This document shows, piece after piece, positions 24,782 to 33,173 of a DNA stretch of 64,000 nucleotides. The first letter of the stretch is position 1; every line of letters starts with the position of its first letter. A program made the translations under genes and the position numbers. Origin of the DNA: Mesostigma viride. Taxonomy: Eukaryota > Streptophyta > Mesostigmatophyceae > Mesostigmatales > Mesostigmataceae. The stretch spans positions 1,161,521 through 1,225,520 of the forward strand of contig RPFO01000648.1 in assembly GCA_009746045.1 (NCBI GenBank), written 5' to 3'. Under the pieces are notes generated by a model. That model worked only from the letters and a program-made list of their open reading frames with translations. It made no database searches and had not been told where the DNA came from.

Positions 24782-25190
24782 TTGAGAGGATGTCGACAAA
24801 TTGCACGTTCTTACTCTTAAGAATATTACGCCCAATTTGTCGACACACTCGCTCGATGGCTGACGCGTGCTTGCTGCCATGGGTTGAGAGGATGTCGACA
24901 AATTGCACGTTCTTACTCTTAAGAATATTACGCCCAATTTGTCGACACGCTCGATGACTGAGAACATAGTTGCTGCCGGGCGTTGAGAGGATGTCGACAA
25001 ATTGCACGTTCTTACTCTTAAGAATATTACGCCCAATTTGTCGACACACTCGATGACTGACGCGTGGTTGCTGCCAGGGGTTGAGAGGATGGCGACAAAT
25101 TGCACGTTCTTACTCTTAAGAATATTACGCCCAATTTGTCGACACACTCGATGACTGACGCGTGGTCGCTGCCAGGGGTTGAGCGGAAAT
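24782..25190. repeat. Left terminal inverted array of the PLV (4 dyad units)
   Basis: A 53-bp dyad occurs at 24792-24844, 24894-24946, 24993-25045 and 25091-25143. Each has arms GTCGACAAATTG and CAATTTGTCGAC around a 29-bp centre that contains the palindrome TCTTAAGA. The fourth copy has GGCGAC in its left arm. Linkers (CGATGACTGACGCGTGG, then TGCTGCCAGGGGTTGAG) are also repeated, giving a period of 98-102 bp. The same unit appears inverted at the right end. Confidence 0.92.
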
Positions 25191-25211
25191 TCGTTTTATT
25201 AAAGATACTAT

Positions 25212-26798
25212 TTACTTATCGCCCCCGGAAAGAAACTGGGCGATTTCATCCAAGGAAAGACCAGATAGGGAGCCGAGAGAAAAATCCCTCTCATCGCCCC
25301 ACCACGATGGCCTGTATCGATCAAGAAAAGAATGCATTTCCACCTTCGAAATTTCCAAGTAACCACCGCAGCGGTTGTTGCGCTTTGCTACCTTCGCAGA
25401 AATTCCCAGAGTTGGGCTAACCAATCTGTTAATAAGCCCGCTGCATTGAGCGAACGACAGGCTACCAGCATCGCCTGCTCTCCTCTGGTATCCAAAAGTT
25501 GCGCGCATGAACCAGGCCTTGTCGGCAATTTCCCTATCAATTTTGTTTCCTAAGGCTAACGTCTCCTCGCGAGACAACTTCATTGCGAGATTGGACGGAT
25601 CAGCCGTCGTGATGAAGTCAATGATGGGCGTGCCTTCTAGTAGCTTGAGGGTAATAGCCAGAGACTGTGCGAGCCCAAAACGGGAGTACGTCTTCAGATC
25701 AAATAGCGACTCCGACTTTTGCAGGATCAACAGGCTGTCTCTGAAATGTTCCTTGGTTCCAAGCCCAGTTATTTTCGAGTATTGCCGGATGCCAGCATAT
25801 GCCTTTCTACCCATCTCCTTGTCCAGGATTCGAGGAAGATCGTCGTCGAAACGGTCGAGTGGTATCATGTAGGACCGATGAGCCAGCTCGTACACCGTCT
25901 TGAGGCGCACTTCGTACGGTGTAAGCGGCACAGGTCCGCCGATTCTCCCCTCGAGATCCTTGTACTCCTCCTCGCTCAACATCACCACCTCCCTGCCCTT
26001 GTCAGGATCTTCTAGGACAGGGAGCGGCGGGCCCTCGACATCACCTAATTCCTCCACCCCTGCCACCTCGACGCCATAGTCCTCAGTCAGCATTTTAATG
26101 AGGTTGCCCTTGTAGTGGGACCGGGATACCGCGAGATCCTGCTGGTTTCTGCAGAAGAGGCGGAACTTGGGGCAGTCTCTGTCGTAGATGCGCGACTTGT
26201 CTGCTGCCCAGTCACACACCACGTCTGCGTTGTCAAAAAGTAGCTGGATGAGCGCGGTGTCTCCTGAGATCATGTTCTCGACGATCGTGTTGTAGTCCGT
26301 CGGAGGCCTGTCCAGAATCGAAGTAGTGTCTCGGTAGAAGATGACCATTTCGCCCTTGACGAGGTGCCGCACCCTAAATATCTGCTGCAGTGTAGTGGTG
26401 TAGCTCGCATAGTAGTCGCCATTGATGAACAGCCCCACCATGCTGTCGAACGTGTGCTCGGTGTAGGAAACCCCAACAGTGATCGTCGGACTGAAAATCA
26501 GGTAGTCCAAGTCCGCCCAGGCAGCATTGGCGCCCACCTCTAGGTCTTCCTTGCTCGTTAAGCTAGTGTACAGGCGCCCATTCTTTCGCTGATCCAAGAA
26601 AGGCTTGAGTGCCTCGTACGCCATCGCCGCCTCTTTCTTGCCCGACATAGGACAGAAAATCCTCTCCCCCGCCTCAATCCTCCTCTCACACTCAGAGACG
26701 AACCGGTCCACGCACACCTTTCGCCAGTTCTTCTCGGATGTCACGTCGATCCATCGCAGGGTCCTGTTGGTGGACCGTTTGAAGGTGTTGCACTCCAC
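25212..26798 (-). CDS. PLV helicase, C-terminal half (UL9-like SF2), frame-broken from 26741-28687
   Basis: This minus-strand frame carries the second RecA-like domain of a herpesvirus origin-binding-protein (UL9) type superfamily 2 helicase. YLIFSPTITVGVSYTEHTFD is a motif IV/V-like block, and QQIFRVRHLVKGEMVIF corresponds to motif VI (Q-x-x-x-R-x-R). About 330 residues without a recognised domain follow, to the stop near the left terminal repeat. The frame opens with GTG, not ATG, and overlaps the end of the upstream frame by 58 bp. The upstream product stops just after the DAT motif (VIALDATVTRK), where this frame should continue. The two are therefore one gene split by a frame change near 26790. 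Expected role: unwinding viral DNA together with the fused primase. Confidence 0.8.
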   Translation of the reverse strand: MECNTFKRSTNRTLRWIDVTSEKNWRKVCVDRFVSECERRIEAGERIFCPMSGKKEAAMAYEALKPFLDQRKNGRLYTSLTSKEDLEVGANAAWADLDYLIFSPTITVGVSYTEHTFDSMVGLFINGDYYASYTTTLQQIFRVRHLVKGEMVIFYRDTTSILDRPPTDYNTIVENMISGDTALIQLLFDNADVVCDWAADKSRIYDRDCPKFRLFCRNQQDLAVSRSHYKGNLIKMLTEDYGVEVAGVEELGDVEGPPLPVLEDPDKGREVVMLSEEEYKDLEGRIGGPVPLTPYEVRLKTVYELAHRSYMIPLDRFDDDLPRILDKEMGRKAYAGIRQYSKITGLGTKEHFRDSLLILQKSESLFDLKTYSRFGLAQSLAITLKLLEGTPIIDFITTADPSNLAMKLSREETLALGNKIDREIADKAWFMRATFGYQRRAGDAGSLSFAQCSGLINRLVSPTLGISAKVAKRNNRCGGYLEISKVEMHSFLDRYRPSWWGDERDFSLGSLSGLSLDEIAQFLSGGDK

Positions 26799-28687
26799 TC
26801 CTCTAGGTTGTCCTGTGCGCGATAGGCCTCGATGAACTCGTACACCTTTCGCGTGACCGTCGCGTCAAGCGCGATCACCACCTTGGATGTCTCGATCAGA
26901 CGGACGAACTTTCTCAGCACTTCGCGACGGTTCTCCACGTAGCGCTGGGACAGGGCTGTCAGTGTGTTGTAAATCTCGTCAAGGATGAGGAGATCAAAGG
27001 GCTGATCGGTGAGGCGCAGGATGCTGTTGAGAACGATGAGCACCCTGTCATCAGAAATCACCCCTTTCGAGCCGCTCAGGTAGTGACGAAAGTTTGGGTC
27101 GCTGTAGAGGATGTGGAATGCATTGTCCTCCCAAATAATCGTCCTCCCACTCTCGCCCAGAGACTTGTAGTTGCGATCCTCCTCCTTGGAGAGGCTGATG
27201 TTAGCGACGACGCAACACACGCGAATGCTAGGGTCCTTTCTCACCGCCTCGTTGACCAGCTCGCGGATCCGCTCTGATTTACCTGTCCCACAGTTGGACT
27301 GGACGAGAATGGTGCTCTTGAGTGGACCCCCAAAAAGTGCATCCCGGTCAAAGGGCCGAATTTTCTCTAGTGAGTAGGTGTGAGTGAACGGCACATTGTC
27401 AGATTCCAATCGCTCCAAGACAGGAGGTGCAATCTCCAGCTTCCGGTCGTTAGCAGACTTCCTGTAGCAGTCGTAGAACACCTGCCCGCTCGGGTACTGG
27501 AGTGTGAATGGGCCGTTCTTCTCGTGGACCCTTTTGCAGATGAGGCAGACGTGGTCGTCGTTTTGCTGGTATTTTACCCTGATGAGCTTCACGTCCGGCG
27601 ACAACTCGATAAAACCACACTCAAGATAGTCACACTCGGGGGCCACCTTCTCCATCGCAGCAAGTGATGCCGAAATGTCGATGTCGTTTCCAGCAGCCTT
27701 CACCGTGAATCCGCGACGGCCACGAACCCCTCTCCTTTTCAGTGATGCAGGCCAGTCCGGGGGCGCGCTCACCACCACCCCTCCAGCGACGTCGTCAGGC
27801 GAGTAGATGTTGATCAGATGGCGAAGAAAATCACTCGATGATCCATCGCATGTGCGCAGAATTCCAAAAGGGTCAGTGTCCCCAAATTTGTGCATCCCGA
27901 CACAGCGAAAAAGGCTATCTTTCTTGTATACAGAATGGTCGATAACCGTGTCCATCTCGCCGAAGAAGTCAGCGGGGTGGCGGCATACTTCGTCGAATTG
28001 CTCTTGGCCGTTCACCTTGAATTTCAGCAGCTCGTGCGCGTCCTCGTGAACAGGAGAGGAGCTGTCGAACGAAGCGCGCTTGATGAAGTCGGTGAGACCG
28101 CTGTACCAATACACCCTCGCGTCCAGGTCGGCCAGCACGAGACCTCGCACAACGATGTGGAAAGACGACTTGAAAAAATCCTTCTTCATGCGTGAGGCTG
28201 TGCTGACCTCGTATCGAAAACCGTCGGTAGAGATTTTCAAAACGTCGCGGCAGTAAGCGTCGTGGACGTTGCGAAAGTGAGTGGGGTAATCAATGCCCGT
28301 TAGCCGCTCGTCGTTTGGGTCGACTTTATCATCGATGTCGACGTAAGCCCAAGAAGGGTCGTCTAGTTGGATGATTTCATCGAGCGTTCTGCGAACGGGG
28401 TGAGCAGCACATTCTGCGTAGATCCGCTGGAAATCAACAAGGTCTCCGTAATGTGCGAATTCGTTGGCGTCGTCCGTGTTGATCCCCGCGCACAGATGAA
28501 GCGATGGCCGACGGCGGCTCCGGCAGCCTTCACTGGATCCTTCTTGTATTGCCATGGCGTGATGGGTGTGTTCATTTGCTCGTTGGGTGGTGGTGGGAGT
28601 TGAGCAAGCCACGGGATATCCGAGTCCTTTATACTCCCACGGGATTTCGACAAGCTTCTGGAAGGTTCGACCGTGATGACGCGACAC
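26741..28687 (-). CDS. PLV primase-helicase, N-terminal half (AEP primase plus SF2 motor), frame-broken
   Basis: An archaeo-eukaryotic primase region comes first: AYVDIDDK (catalytic D-x-D), SFHIVVRG (S-x-H) and DHSVYKKDSLFRCVG. A short Cys cluster follows (CLICKRVH..FYDCYRKSAN), like the zinc element of herpes UL52-type primases. Next is the helicase Walker A (SNCGTGKSER), motif II (LLILDEIYN) and DAT. This frame begins with GTG. The natural ATG is at 28701 (upstream TATTATACATC) in another frame, and that frame (28701 to about 28480) encodes TPWQYKKDPVKAAGAAVGHR before the sense passes to this frame near a GGGG run at about 28479-28482. The original protein, with the entry at 25212, would have had about 1160 residues. 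Role: primer synthesis and helicase for viral DNA replication. Confidence 0.82.
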   Translation of the reverse strand: MSRHHGRTFQKLVEIPWEYKGLGYPVACSTPTTTQRANEHTHHAMAIQEGSSEGCRSRRRPSLHLCAGINTDDANEFAHYGDLVDFQRIYAECAAHPVRRTLDEIIQLDDPSWAYVDIDDKVDPNDERLTGIDYPTHFRNVHDAYCRDVLKISTDGFRYEVSTASRMKKDFFKSSFHIVVRGLVLADLDARVYWYSGLTDFIKRASFDSSSPVHEDAHELLKFKVNGQEQFDEVCRHPADFFGEMDTVIDHSVYKKDSLFRCVGMHKFGDTDPFGILRTCDGSSSDFLRHLINIYSPDDVAGGVVVSAPPDWPASLKRRGVRGRRGFTVKAAGNDIDISASLAAMEKVAPECDYLECGFIELSPDVKLIRVKYQQNDDHVCLICKRVHEKNGPFTLQYPSGQVFYDCYRKSANDRKLEIAPPVLERLESDNVPFTHTYSLEKIRPFDRDALFGGPLKSTILVQSNCGTGKSERIRELVNEAVRKDPSIRVCCVVANISLSKEEDRNYKSLGESGRTIIWEDNAFHILYSDPNFRHYLSGSKGVISDDRVLIVLNSILRLTDQPFDLLILDEIYNTLTALSQRYVENRREVLRKFVRLIETSKVVIALDATVTRKVYEFIEAYRAQDNLEEWSATPSNGPPTGPCDGST

Positions 28688-28701
28688 AGTACGGACGACA
28701 T

Positions 28702-28934
28702 GATGTATAATATTCGTCAGAAAAAAAAAACTGACCTGATAAATTAAAATTTCTGTTTGACCAAAACTACCAAACTTTAAATTTGGAAACTGTCATGAAA
28801 CATTAAAACATCGACCCTTGAGTGAAATTTTCGTGTGGAATTTTATTATCAATTTATTTTATGCTGTTTGGTTATTTTTTCTGTTGTGGTTCAAGGCACC
28901 GGGATAACTGCCTCCCACGGGAAAATCTAGGCAG
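28702..28934. promoter_or_regulatory. AT-rich spacer between primase-helicase and recombinase
   Basis: This 233-bp AT-rich stretch, with a poly-A run at about 28721-28730, separates two minus-strand genes. Just upstream of the primase ATG (minus strand) is ATTATACATC, one of the TATA-like words seen before most genes of this virus. Confidence 0.4.
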
Positions 28935-30203
28935 TTACTGGTTCTTCCTTGGCCTCAACCGACGGCCGCTAGTCTCGCCGGCTGTCGACGGAGATTCCTC
29001 CGCCTTCCGCTCGTACACGACTGCTGTCATGATGTCGTGCCCCATCAGGTCAGCCCCCCACTTTCGCTTCTTCCAGGGGGCCCCTTTGAGGAAACGCGTG
29101 ATGTACGCCTGCCTTGTGGCGACGATTCCGTGGTAGATGCGATTGTACTTCGCCGCAAAGGAACCGTGATCCATGGGTTTGCCGGGCTCTTTTGGGTCCT
29201 CGAACACGTAAGCTTGGTGAGATCGTGCCTGCAACGCGTTAATCAGCTTCGAGTATCCATCTGGGATCTTGTAGTTGTAGGTGCCGTAAGTCTTGGCCGT
29301 CTTGAAATCGCTGATGATCATGCGGTGTTCGCCAACGATGTACCCGTTCTCGTGATTTTTGAGCTCGTCAACAGACTGAACGATCCGCATCTTGTAGTGG
29401 TCATACCTGGTCGGTGGCAACTTCTCGCCAGACAGGTAAATAAGACCCATCAAAGCGGAATCGGACTTCGGATCCTTCTCGTACTCAGCTTTGGCGATCT
29501 TCTGGAGCTGCCCATAGGTGTACTTCAGCGACTCGTTATCAGCTCTCTCGAACCTCCGGTCCAGGTCCCCGACCTTCAGCGCGGTGACCTGGGCAGTGTA
29601 CGCTTGCGTCACTTGACTTGGGAGTCTCTTCTCTGCGGGCATCATGCGATCCACCCCGTTGATGACGCCGAGCAAGTTTTTTTCGTTCTCTCTCCACGAA
29701 TCTTCTTTCGAGTGCTTGGTCTTGCGTCTAGGTTCCGAGATCTCGTGGACGACACGTAGAACTCGATCAACGTCAGCGAGGCAGTCGACAGACTCGTCAT
29801 GCGCGCATCCCATTTTGTCGAGAAAAACTCGCAGCCTGCCGATGTATCCCTTCGCAGTCTTGCGAGTTGCTCCTCGCGTCTTTGCTGACGTGCCAGGCTC
29901 GTGGTGCTCAGGTCGTGCTTCCGCTGCGGCGTCGGCCTCGTTAAATGTCCAATATCGTCCGCTGCCAGTGTGGGACGGTCGATCCTCGTTGGCGACTGGT
30001 GTCGGTGACGGTGGCGACCTTGCGGTAAGGCCGATTTTGTCCGCGCACTCTGGGTGGCTGGAGATCCATCTATCGCTTGGATTCCAGACGCCCTTCTTCA
30101 CTTTCGACTTCGCGCTAATGCAGTTTGTCTGGTCTCTCGCGATCGACCGCCTCTTCGCCTGTGCTCGGCGCCACTGCTCGCGCCTCTCCTTTTGGTCCGT
30201 CAT
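28935..30203 (-). CDS. PLV tyrosine recombinase (integrase)
   Basis: The C-terminal half shows the tyrosine recombinase pattern: an Arg box in LPPTRYDHYKMRIV, Lys in DFKTAKTYG, a second Arg in ATRQAYITRF, GHD in DLMGHDIMTAVVYERK, and the nucleophilic Tyr in VVYER. The start at 30203 (MTDQKERRE, 422 residues) is preferred to the longer frame from 30446, because TATAAAAGG lies about 35 bp upstream of it and the extra N-terminus overlaps the AT-hook gene. The first 150 residues are basic and probably DNA-binding. Such recombinases serve as integrases in many PLVs, in place of the Polinton DDE integrase. The protein would recombine the viral ends, perhaps through the dyads in the terminal repeats (inference). 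The reading frame is intact. Confidence 0.85.
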   Translation of the reverse strand: MTDQKERREQWRRAQAKRRSIARDQTNCISAKSKVKKGVWNPSDRWISSHPECADKIGLTARSPPSPTPVANEDRPSHTGSGRYWTFNEADAAAEARPEHHEPGTSAKTRGATRKTAKGYIGRLRVFLDKMGCAHDESVDCLADVDRVLRVVHEISEPRRKTKHSKEDSWRENEKNLLGVINGVDRMMPAEKRLPSQVTQAYTAQVTALKVGDLDRRFERADNESLKYTYGQLQKIAKAEYEKDPKSDSALMGLIYLSGEKLPPTRYDHYKMRIVQSVDELKNHENGYIVGEHRMIISDFKTAKTYGTYNYKIPDGYSKLINALQARSHQAYVFEDPKEPGKPMDHGSFAAKYNRIYHGIVATRQAYITRFLKGAPWKKRKWGADLMGHDIMTAVVYERKAEESPSTAGETSGRRLRPRKNQ

Positions 30204-30561
30204 CTGATGAATGAAGCAGAGAAATTTTTTTCGACGGCCTTTTATACCCGACGGGGTGGATCCTAGGCCGTCCTCGAGGCCTTTTCGGTTCGTGTCGTTT
30301 TTCTGTTTTCGAGGGAGATCGGCCACGTGGACGCCTCCGCGACCCGACAAGTCCCAAAAACATGAGACGTGTCTCGGGTCGTAGTTTGTGACACGTCGAC
30401 GGGATGACGTCATTGAAGCCAGCTTCTCGAAGAACTCGTTCGACACGTTCTAGAGTCTTCTGTCCGAGACGCGAGCCTGAACAATATCGAAGCAGCGCCT
30501 GAGTGTCTAGGACGTACTCCTTCTCGGCGCCAGTGTATCGCTTCTTGGACGGAGAATCCAT
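30115..30561 (-). CDS. Small basic PLV protein with an AT-hook
   Basis: 148 residues, minus strand, starting MDSPSKKRYTGAEKEY. TTATATATAGT lies directly before the ATG. Near residue 93 is KRPRGRPRIHPVG, an AT-hook core (RGRP) expected to bind the minor groove of AT-rich DNA. The last 89 bp overlap the start of the recombinase gene in another frame. I know no named family. A DNA-binding or regulatory role is inferred only from the AT-hook and basic composition. Part of the coding look could come from the overlap. Confidence 0.55.
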   Translation of the reverse strand: MDSPSKKRYTGAEKEYVLDTQALLRYCSGSRLGQKTLERVERVLREAGFNDVIPSTCHKLRPETRLMFLGLVGSRRRPRGRSPSKTEKRHEPKRPRGRPRIHPVGYKRPSKKISLLHSSDDGPKGEARAVAPSTGEEAVDRERPDKLH

Positions 30562-30585
30562 ACTATATATAAGTGGAAGAGAAAA

Positions 30586-31464
30586 TTATTTTATTGACAG
30601 GAAAATATTGAAGTTCTTGCGAAACACCTTTTTTGGGTCGCGCTGGTCAAAATCGATCGCGAAAAAGCTGTGAGGATCGTCCTTGACGGCGTGATCCCAC
30701 AATGCGATGAATTCGTCTGGGTTTATGGCCCCGGCGCTTTCCTCGGCAATCTGGCGTGCTGCTCGGTGGTCCTTGGTCCGAAACAGAGCGAGAAAAGATA
30801 TATTGGCGCGAACTGCTCTCGGGACTCCACCGCTTGTGTATGCTTGTGTGAGGAAAACCATGCTCGTGAGGAAGTGTCGATGCTTGAACGAGAATGCTGC
30901 GACTGCGTTTTTGCTAGAGCTCTGGTACAAAGCACTCCCTTGCATGTCGTCTATAATGATGAGCGAACTAGGAGGGCCGTGCTCGAATCTCGTCACAGGT
31001 TTCTCCCAGTTCATAGCATCAAGACGAAGGTACATGGAGAGATCCATGAGCTCTTCGTTTTTCTTTCCGTGGACGTATTCACGCTGGAAAGTTTCCCACA
31101 CTTTGAGATCATCCTTGTACTTTTCATATTCGTGAAGATCCGCCTTGATGTGGTCCACCATCTCCTCGAATGCCTGGTTTGAGTAGACTTCCATCGTCAT
31201 CACGGGCTCTGGGAGCTCTTTGTATTTCGGTTCGGTGTGGGCGGACCCACTAATGAGGTAAAGCTTGTCGAATGAATTGTGTGAAAAGTATGACTTTGCC
31301 ATGTTCACCGCTGCAGTTGTTTTGCCAGAACGCCTCGCCCCACAAAAATTGGCGAGAAAGTGTAGACTGGGCATGTTAGGCGGCCCGGGTCGTACTGGAG
31401 CATACCTCTGTTTGATGTCCTTGTTATCCAATGAAGGAATTCGTCGCTCTACTATGACGGCCAT
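30586..31464 (-). CDS. PLV genome-packaging ATPase (FtsK/HerA superfamily)
   Basis: 292 residues with Walker A GARRSGKTTAAV near residue 42 and Walker B SLIIIDDMQG near residue 168. The sensor-like segment MVFLTQAYTSGGVPRAVRAN follows. The length and motif spacing fit the A32-like packaging ATPases of PLVs, virophages and NCLDVs, which pump viral DNA into the capsid. The ATG at 31464 follows GATTATAA. The gene lies 19 bp downstream of the coiled-coil gene's stop in the same direction. The frame is intact. Confidence 0.9.
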   Translation of the reverse strand: MAVIVERRIPSLDNKDIKQRYAPVRPGPPNMPSLHFLANFCGARRSGKTTAAVNMAKSYFSHNSFDKLYLISGSAHTEPKYKELPEPVMTMEVYSNQAFEEMVDHIKADLHEYEKYKDDLKVWETFQREYVHGKKNEELMDLSMYLRLDAMNWEKPVTRFEHGPPSSLIIIDDMQGSALYQSSSKNAVAAFSFKHRHFLTSMVFLTQAYTSGGVPRAVRANISFLALFRTKDHRAARQIAEESAGAINPDEFIALWDHAVKDDPHSFFAIDFDQRDPKKVFRKNFNIFLSIK

Positions 31465-31482
31465 TTATAATCAAAAGACATA

Positions 31483-32004
31483 TTATTCATCCAGAGAAGC
31501 AAGAAGAGACGCGCGAATAGCGGCCATCCGCATCTCGTACGGCGTCATCGGTGGAGGCGGGGGAGGCGGGGGTAGTTGCCTAGTTTTAATAGGAGGTGGC
31601 GGCGAATCTGGCTCGGGCTCTTTTGGTTTTCTGCCTCGTCTAGGTTTTGGCGTGTCGGCAGGCGTGGATGCTACCGATTCTTCGGCGAGTAGACGTTCGA
31701 TACGCGAGCGATTGCGCGCTTCCTGGAGCTCAAGCTCAACGAGCCGCTGTCGCTGCAACTCTAGCTCTTTTTGCAGGACCTTGCGTTTTGTGATCTCAGC
31801 TTCTCTCTCCTCCGCTCGTTTTTTATCCCTCTCTGCCTTTGCGCGCTGCTGATATACCCTCATTTTGTCGCGGAGTGCTTTTTTCTGCTCGACTGAAAGG
31901 GGCTGCCCCTTTTTGATGGATTTCACCAGATCAACCTCTTCGTGTGCCTCGGAGAAAGTCTCGTCCCTGCAGCTCGTGGGGGTCTCGGAAGCTTCAGAAG
32001 CCAT
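31483..32004 (-). CDS. PLV protein with coiled coil, AT-hook-like and proline-rich segments
   Basis: 173 residues. Residues about 30-105 are a charged coiled coil (KRAEEREAEITKRKVLQKEL). Then comes PKPRRGRKPKEPEP, a possible AT-hook, then a run of eight prolines and a short C-terminal helix (MTPYEMRMAAIRASL). No family is recognised. It is the first gene of the left arm and shares the 27-bp divergent promoter with the large structural gene. It could link DNA or the packaging motor to other virion parts, but that is a guess. Confidence 0.65.
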   Translation of the reverse strand: MASEASETPTSCRDETFSEAHEEVDLVKSIKKGQPLSVEQKKALRDKMRVYQQRAKAERDKKRAEEREAEITKRKVLQKELELQRQRLVELELQEARNRSRIERLLAEESVASTPADTPKPRRGRKPKEPEPDSPPPPIKTRQLPPPPPPPPMTPYEMRMAAIRASLLASLDE

Positions 32005-32031
32005 TATTCTTATCTGTTAGATAATTATATA
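32005..32031. promoter_or_regulatory. 27-bp central divergent promoter of the PLV
   Basis: Only 27 bp separate the ATG at 32004 (minus) from the ATG at 32032 (plus). The spacer includes ATAATTATATAA, a TATA-like palindromic core readable on both strands. All recognised viral genes left of it are on the minus strand and all right of it on the plus strand. Confidence 0.6.
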
Positions 32032-33132
32032 ATGGTCGTGGTCGGTGGGAATGCGGCAAATTACAACCTTAGCACTGGACTTGAAGACGATGATGTGGAC
32101 GAACAGCTTGTGGACATTGAGAGCGATATCCAAGCCCTCCAGCTGCAGGTCCATCCCTTCGACAGGCACGTAACCGTCAACGGAGTCCGCTATGTGTACC
32201 CAAGTGCCCCTACGCGGGTGAGACTGGGCGACAACTACAGCGAGTGGACCGTGGTTACGACGGGAGAGTCAAGCGGGATATTAGAGGTCGACGGGGGCAT
32301 TGTCGCAGATTGGATCAGAATTTCGTCTCTTCGACTGCTCGACCAATATGCGACAGTTTCTGAGATTGTAGCGGACCGAATATTGACTCGTGATCAAATC
32401 GACTGGCTGTTTGATAGATACGATGTTGGATACACCACGTTGTCAAACCCTAACGCGATGTTTACCATCCAATACGAAGACGGCACCTTATCTGCTCCTG
32501 GAACTTCGTTCACTGTCACGAACAACCAGGATATCCGCATTCTTCTTCCCTACACGGTCACGGGAGGAGAAAGTACTGGAAAATGCACGTACCAGGTGCA
32601 AGTTCTTGGAGCTTTGGATCCAATCGATGCAAGCCAGACTGTAGACGGTCCTCACATGGACGAAATCCATTTTGGAATCAACGGTCATGCATACTTTGGT
32701 AAACTGATGAGTTTCTCCCAAGTCGGGTTCGCGACGACTAGGGACTTGAATAGGATGCAGCGACTCTCTAACAGTCTCCACATAACGCGCACGTACGTCC
32801 CTCTGACGGCCTGGGACATTGGGCGGATTGATCAGGTGAACGAGACATTTTGGGAGAGTTCAACTCCTCACAAATCCTGGGTCTTGGTAGGCGATGGGGC
32901 GATACCGGCTGTCAGATTAGGCATTCAGAACACGACACCGTCAGCCTATCAAAGGAAGCTCCCCATCACTTGGAAGGTTGACGAGGTCTCTCTGACTAGT
33001 CCAAACGGCGGGATTCAACTGGATGAAGACGGGGGGCTGCGAGGGGAGGACGCCGTGACCTGCGCGTTGACTTCGGCGGACAGCGGGAAATACCTGTCGG
33101 CTGATGTGACAATATACGACGACGGGACATAA
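32032..33132 (+). CDS. Large PLV structural protein, N-terminal part, frame-broken
   Basis: 366 residues from the ATG at 32032, which follows AATTATATA. The N-terminus has a short acidic helix (DEQLVDIESDIQALQLQV), then beta-rich sequence with many Thr/Val/Gly. The end, LSADVTIYDDGT followed by a stop, reads like an interrupted beta domain, and the next frame continues it with TTSTTQRKGAIIGVV. So it is probably the first third of a protein of about 1080 residues. I recognise no named domain. The position and composition suggest a virion surface or fibre-like protein (inference). Confidence 0.65.
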   Translation: MVVVGGNAANYNLSTGLEDDDVDEQLVDIESDIQALQLQVHPFDRHVTVNGVRYVYPSAPTRVRLGDNYSEWTVVTTGESSGILEVDGGIVADWIRISSLRLLDQYATVSEIVADRILTRDQIDWLFDRYDVGYTTLSNPNAMFTIQYEDGTLSAPGTSFTVTNNQDIRILLPYTVTGGESTGKCTYQVQVLGALDPIDASQTVDGPHMDEIHFGINGHAYFGKLMSFSQVGFATTRDLNRMQRLSNSLHITRTYVPLTAWDIGRIDQVNETFWESSTPHKSWVLVGDGAIPAVRLGIQNTTPSAYQRKLPITWKVDEVSLTSPNGGIQLDEDGGLRGEDAVTCALTSADSGKYLSADVTIYDDGT

Positions 33133-33173
33133 CGACCTCCACGACACAACGAAAAGGCGCGATCATAGGCGTT

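Noticed and set aside
24782-25190. CRISPR-like appearance of the terminal dyad array
   Set aside because: The units have dyad arms and nearly identical linkers instead of unique spacers, the same array is inverted at the other end of the virus, there are no cas genes, and the DNA is eukaryotic.
29037-30207. Plus-strand frames opposite the recombinase (for example 29037-29759)
   Set aside because: They are antisense shadows of the recombinase gene, made open by its codon composition, with no own promoter word or domain.
30204-30446. Extended N-terminus of the recombinase starting at 30446
   Set aside because: It overlaps the AT-hook gene, contains the putative TATA box of the shorter version, and adds low-complexity sequence without family support.
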